Assembly: GCF_003860345.1 (NCBI RefSeq)
Contig: NZ_CP034179.1
Coordinates: 2,154,001 to 2,218,000, forward strand
Reading direction: 5' to 3'
From: Caenibius tardaugens NBRC 16725
GTDB lineage: Bacteria > Pseudomonadota > Alphaproteobacteria > Sphingomonadales > Sphingomonadaceae
DNA: 64,000 nucleotides
Each line of letters begins with the position of its first letter. The first letter of the stretch is position 1. Both the position numbers and the translations under genes were made by a program. Positions 63,203 to 64,000 of the stretch are shown here, one piece after another. A model generated the notes under the pieces. That model saw nothing but the letters and a program-made list of their open reading frames with translations. It ran no database searches and was not told where the DNA came from.

Positions 63203-63775
63203 TTACCCCAGGGCCGGGATCAGCGCGAGGCGATCCAGCGCTTCAGCCAGTTCGTCACGATTGAGCGCGCCGGGGTTGTCCAGCCACCACGCGAGAATGG
63301 CCAGCATGGATGAGACCATCTGTGTGATCAGCAGTGCGCGCGGGAATCGATGCGGTGCGGTGTCCGGCATGGCGGTGGCGCCCTGCACCACGCGATCGGT
63401 GATTTTGCGCCGCATCTCATCGCCCGCGCCAACCAGTAGTGCATGGCAGATGGCCCGCCTTTCATCCACGAAGCGGGCCAGAATCATCGCCGCGTTGCGC
63501 GTGTCTGCCGCGGTCGGCACGCGAATCTCGCCCATCAGTTCGTCGATGAATTCGCCTGCAATGGCTGTCAGAAGGCTGTGCTTGTCGGGATAGTGCCGGA
63601 AGAAGGTGGCATAGCCGATGCCTGCTTCCCCTGCGATGGCGGTCACCGTGATATCGGCGAACGAGACCCGCTCCGCCAGAGACAGCAATGCGCGATGCAG
63701 CGATGCCCGCGTGCGGATCACCCGCGCATCATTATCCCTTGATTTTCGCGCCCGAAATGTCAATTTATGATCCAC
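63203..63775 (-). CDS. TetR-family transcriptional regulator
   Basis: This 190-residue protein has an N-terminal helix-turn-helix: RASLHRALLSLAERVSFADI followed by ITVTAIAGEAGIGYATFFRHY, with a helical ligand-binding domain after residue 70. The start is GTG 63775; no ATG is available in the frame near the domain. It is divergent from the P450-like gene. A palindrome at 63765-63787 overlaps its start, so it probably represses its own and perhaps the divergent gene. The ligand is unknown. Confidence 0.9.
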   Translation of the reverse strand: MDHKLTFRARKSRDNDARVIRTRASLHRALLSLAERVSFADITVTAIAGEAGIGYATFFRHYPDKHSLLTAIAGEFIDELMGEIRVPTAADTRNAAMILARFVDERRAICHALLVGAGDEMRRKITDRVVQGATAMPDTAPHRFPRALLITQMVSSMLAILAWWLDNPGALNRDELAEALDRLALIPALG

Positions 63776-63787
63776 ACTATATCATAA
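63765..63787. promoter_or_regulatory. palindrome between TetR regulator and P450-like gene
   Basis: TTATGAT (63765-63771) and ATCATAA (63781-63787) are perfect 7-bp arms around 9 bases. It overlaps the TetR start codon and lies 20 bases before the divergent ATG 63808. The short 32-base gap means one bound dimer could block both genes. Confidence 0.5.
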
Positions 63788-63807
63788 GTCGGCAAGTTGT
63801 TCGGATC

Positions 63808-64000
63808 ATGGCTACGCAGATGCAAGCGAAATCACAATGCCCGGTTTCCCATAGCGGGGAAGACATGCGCAAATCGGCGCATGTTGCCGGGCGCGGCGGC
63901 GTCGCCAGCGTGCGCGAAGCGGTGACCGATTTTACCGCGGCACGCGCCATCCTGCGCAATCCCGAGGCGAGCCAGGCGGGATTTCTCGCCGATCTGGCGC
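63808..64000 (+). CDS. probable cytochrome P450, N-terminal fragment
   Basis: From ATG 63808 the frame is open to the right edge (64 codons). It contains VREAVTDFTAARAILRNPEA followed by SQAGFLADLA, the A-helix pattern (ARxILRxPxxxQAGF) seen near the start of bacterial cytochrome P450s in sphingomonads. The N-terminal 35 residues are variable, as usual. The heme-binding cysteine region is outside the window, so the assignment rests on this segment only. If correct, it is a soluble monooxygenase for a hydrophobic substrate of the local catabolic region. Confidence 0.55.
   Translation, partial: MATQMQAKSQCPVSHSGEDMRKSAHVAGRGGVASVREAVTDFTAARAILRNPEASQAGFLADLA

Overview
The window reads as a GC-rich chromosomal segment of an alphaproteobacterium, most likely a sphingomonad (Novosphingobium/Sphingobium-like). 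The reasons are several large TonB-dependent receptors with N-terminal plug signatures, a glutathione-linked formaldehyde pathway feeding an NAD-type formate dehydrogenase, and a catabolic gene mix typical of that order. The assignment is inferred from gene content only; no marker gene fixes the genus.

1-8.4 kb is accessory DNA: a truncated minus-strand gene, a Phd/VapC toxin-antitoxin pair, and a co-directional four-gene cluster that looks like an undescribed defence system. The cluster encodes a DUF3883 (NOV-like) protein, a 1097-aa SF2 helicase, a DUF2235 alpha/beta hydrolase and a 606-aa protein of no family I recognise. The helicase C-terminus and the 606-aa protein share an unusual nuclease-like signature (D-D-x-G-x-E-x-A-D, then H-x-K). 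8.4-11.8 kb looks like a 3.35-kb mini-island inserted at the 3' end of guaA. It has an 18-bp imperfect duplication of the guaA end, repeated integrase arm-type sites, a P4-type tyrosine integrase, and an AbiE pair whose toxin is truncated into a leftover AlpA-type gene.

11.8-34.5 kb is mainly core genome: guaA, argB, a lipoprotein, yggT, folD, marC, a LON-substrate-binding protein, a thioredoxin/TPR protein and tRNA-Gly(GCC). These are followed by a tightly packed formaldehyde-to-CO2 operon (frmA, VOC protein, fghA, fdsG, fdsB, fdsA, fdsD, fdhD), a fused enoyl-CoA hydratase/3-hydroxyacyl-CoA dehydrogenase, a zinc-type TonB receptor, dcd and a nucleotide-sugar epimerase. Two small proteins that may be paralogues are each preceded by a Fur-like palindrome.

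34.6-41.4 kb is a compact chemotaxis operon (cheA, cheW, cheY, cheB, cheR, mcp). 41.5-48.2 kb is the three-gene transglutaminase/circularly permuted ATP-grasp/transglutaminase cluster. 48.3-49.6 kb carries a structured leader, a 47-aa ORF and serine acetyltransferase.

49.9-64 kb is an accessory catabolic region: two TonB receptors, a secreted sulfatase, an epoxide hydrolase, a nitroreductase, an enoyl-CoA hydratase, two SDRs, a VOC protein, a cytochrome c'/cytochrome b561 pair, a TetR regulator and the start of a probable cytochrome P450. It resembles uptake and breakdown of a hydrophobic, possibly sulfated, compound.

Three genes (fdsD, the zinc-type receptor and the 58.3-kb VOC gene) each break by one missing base inside or next to a G/C run. 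This pattern suggests systematic homopolymer errors in the assembly rather than three independent pseudogenes.
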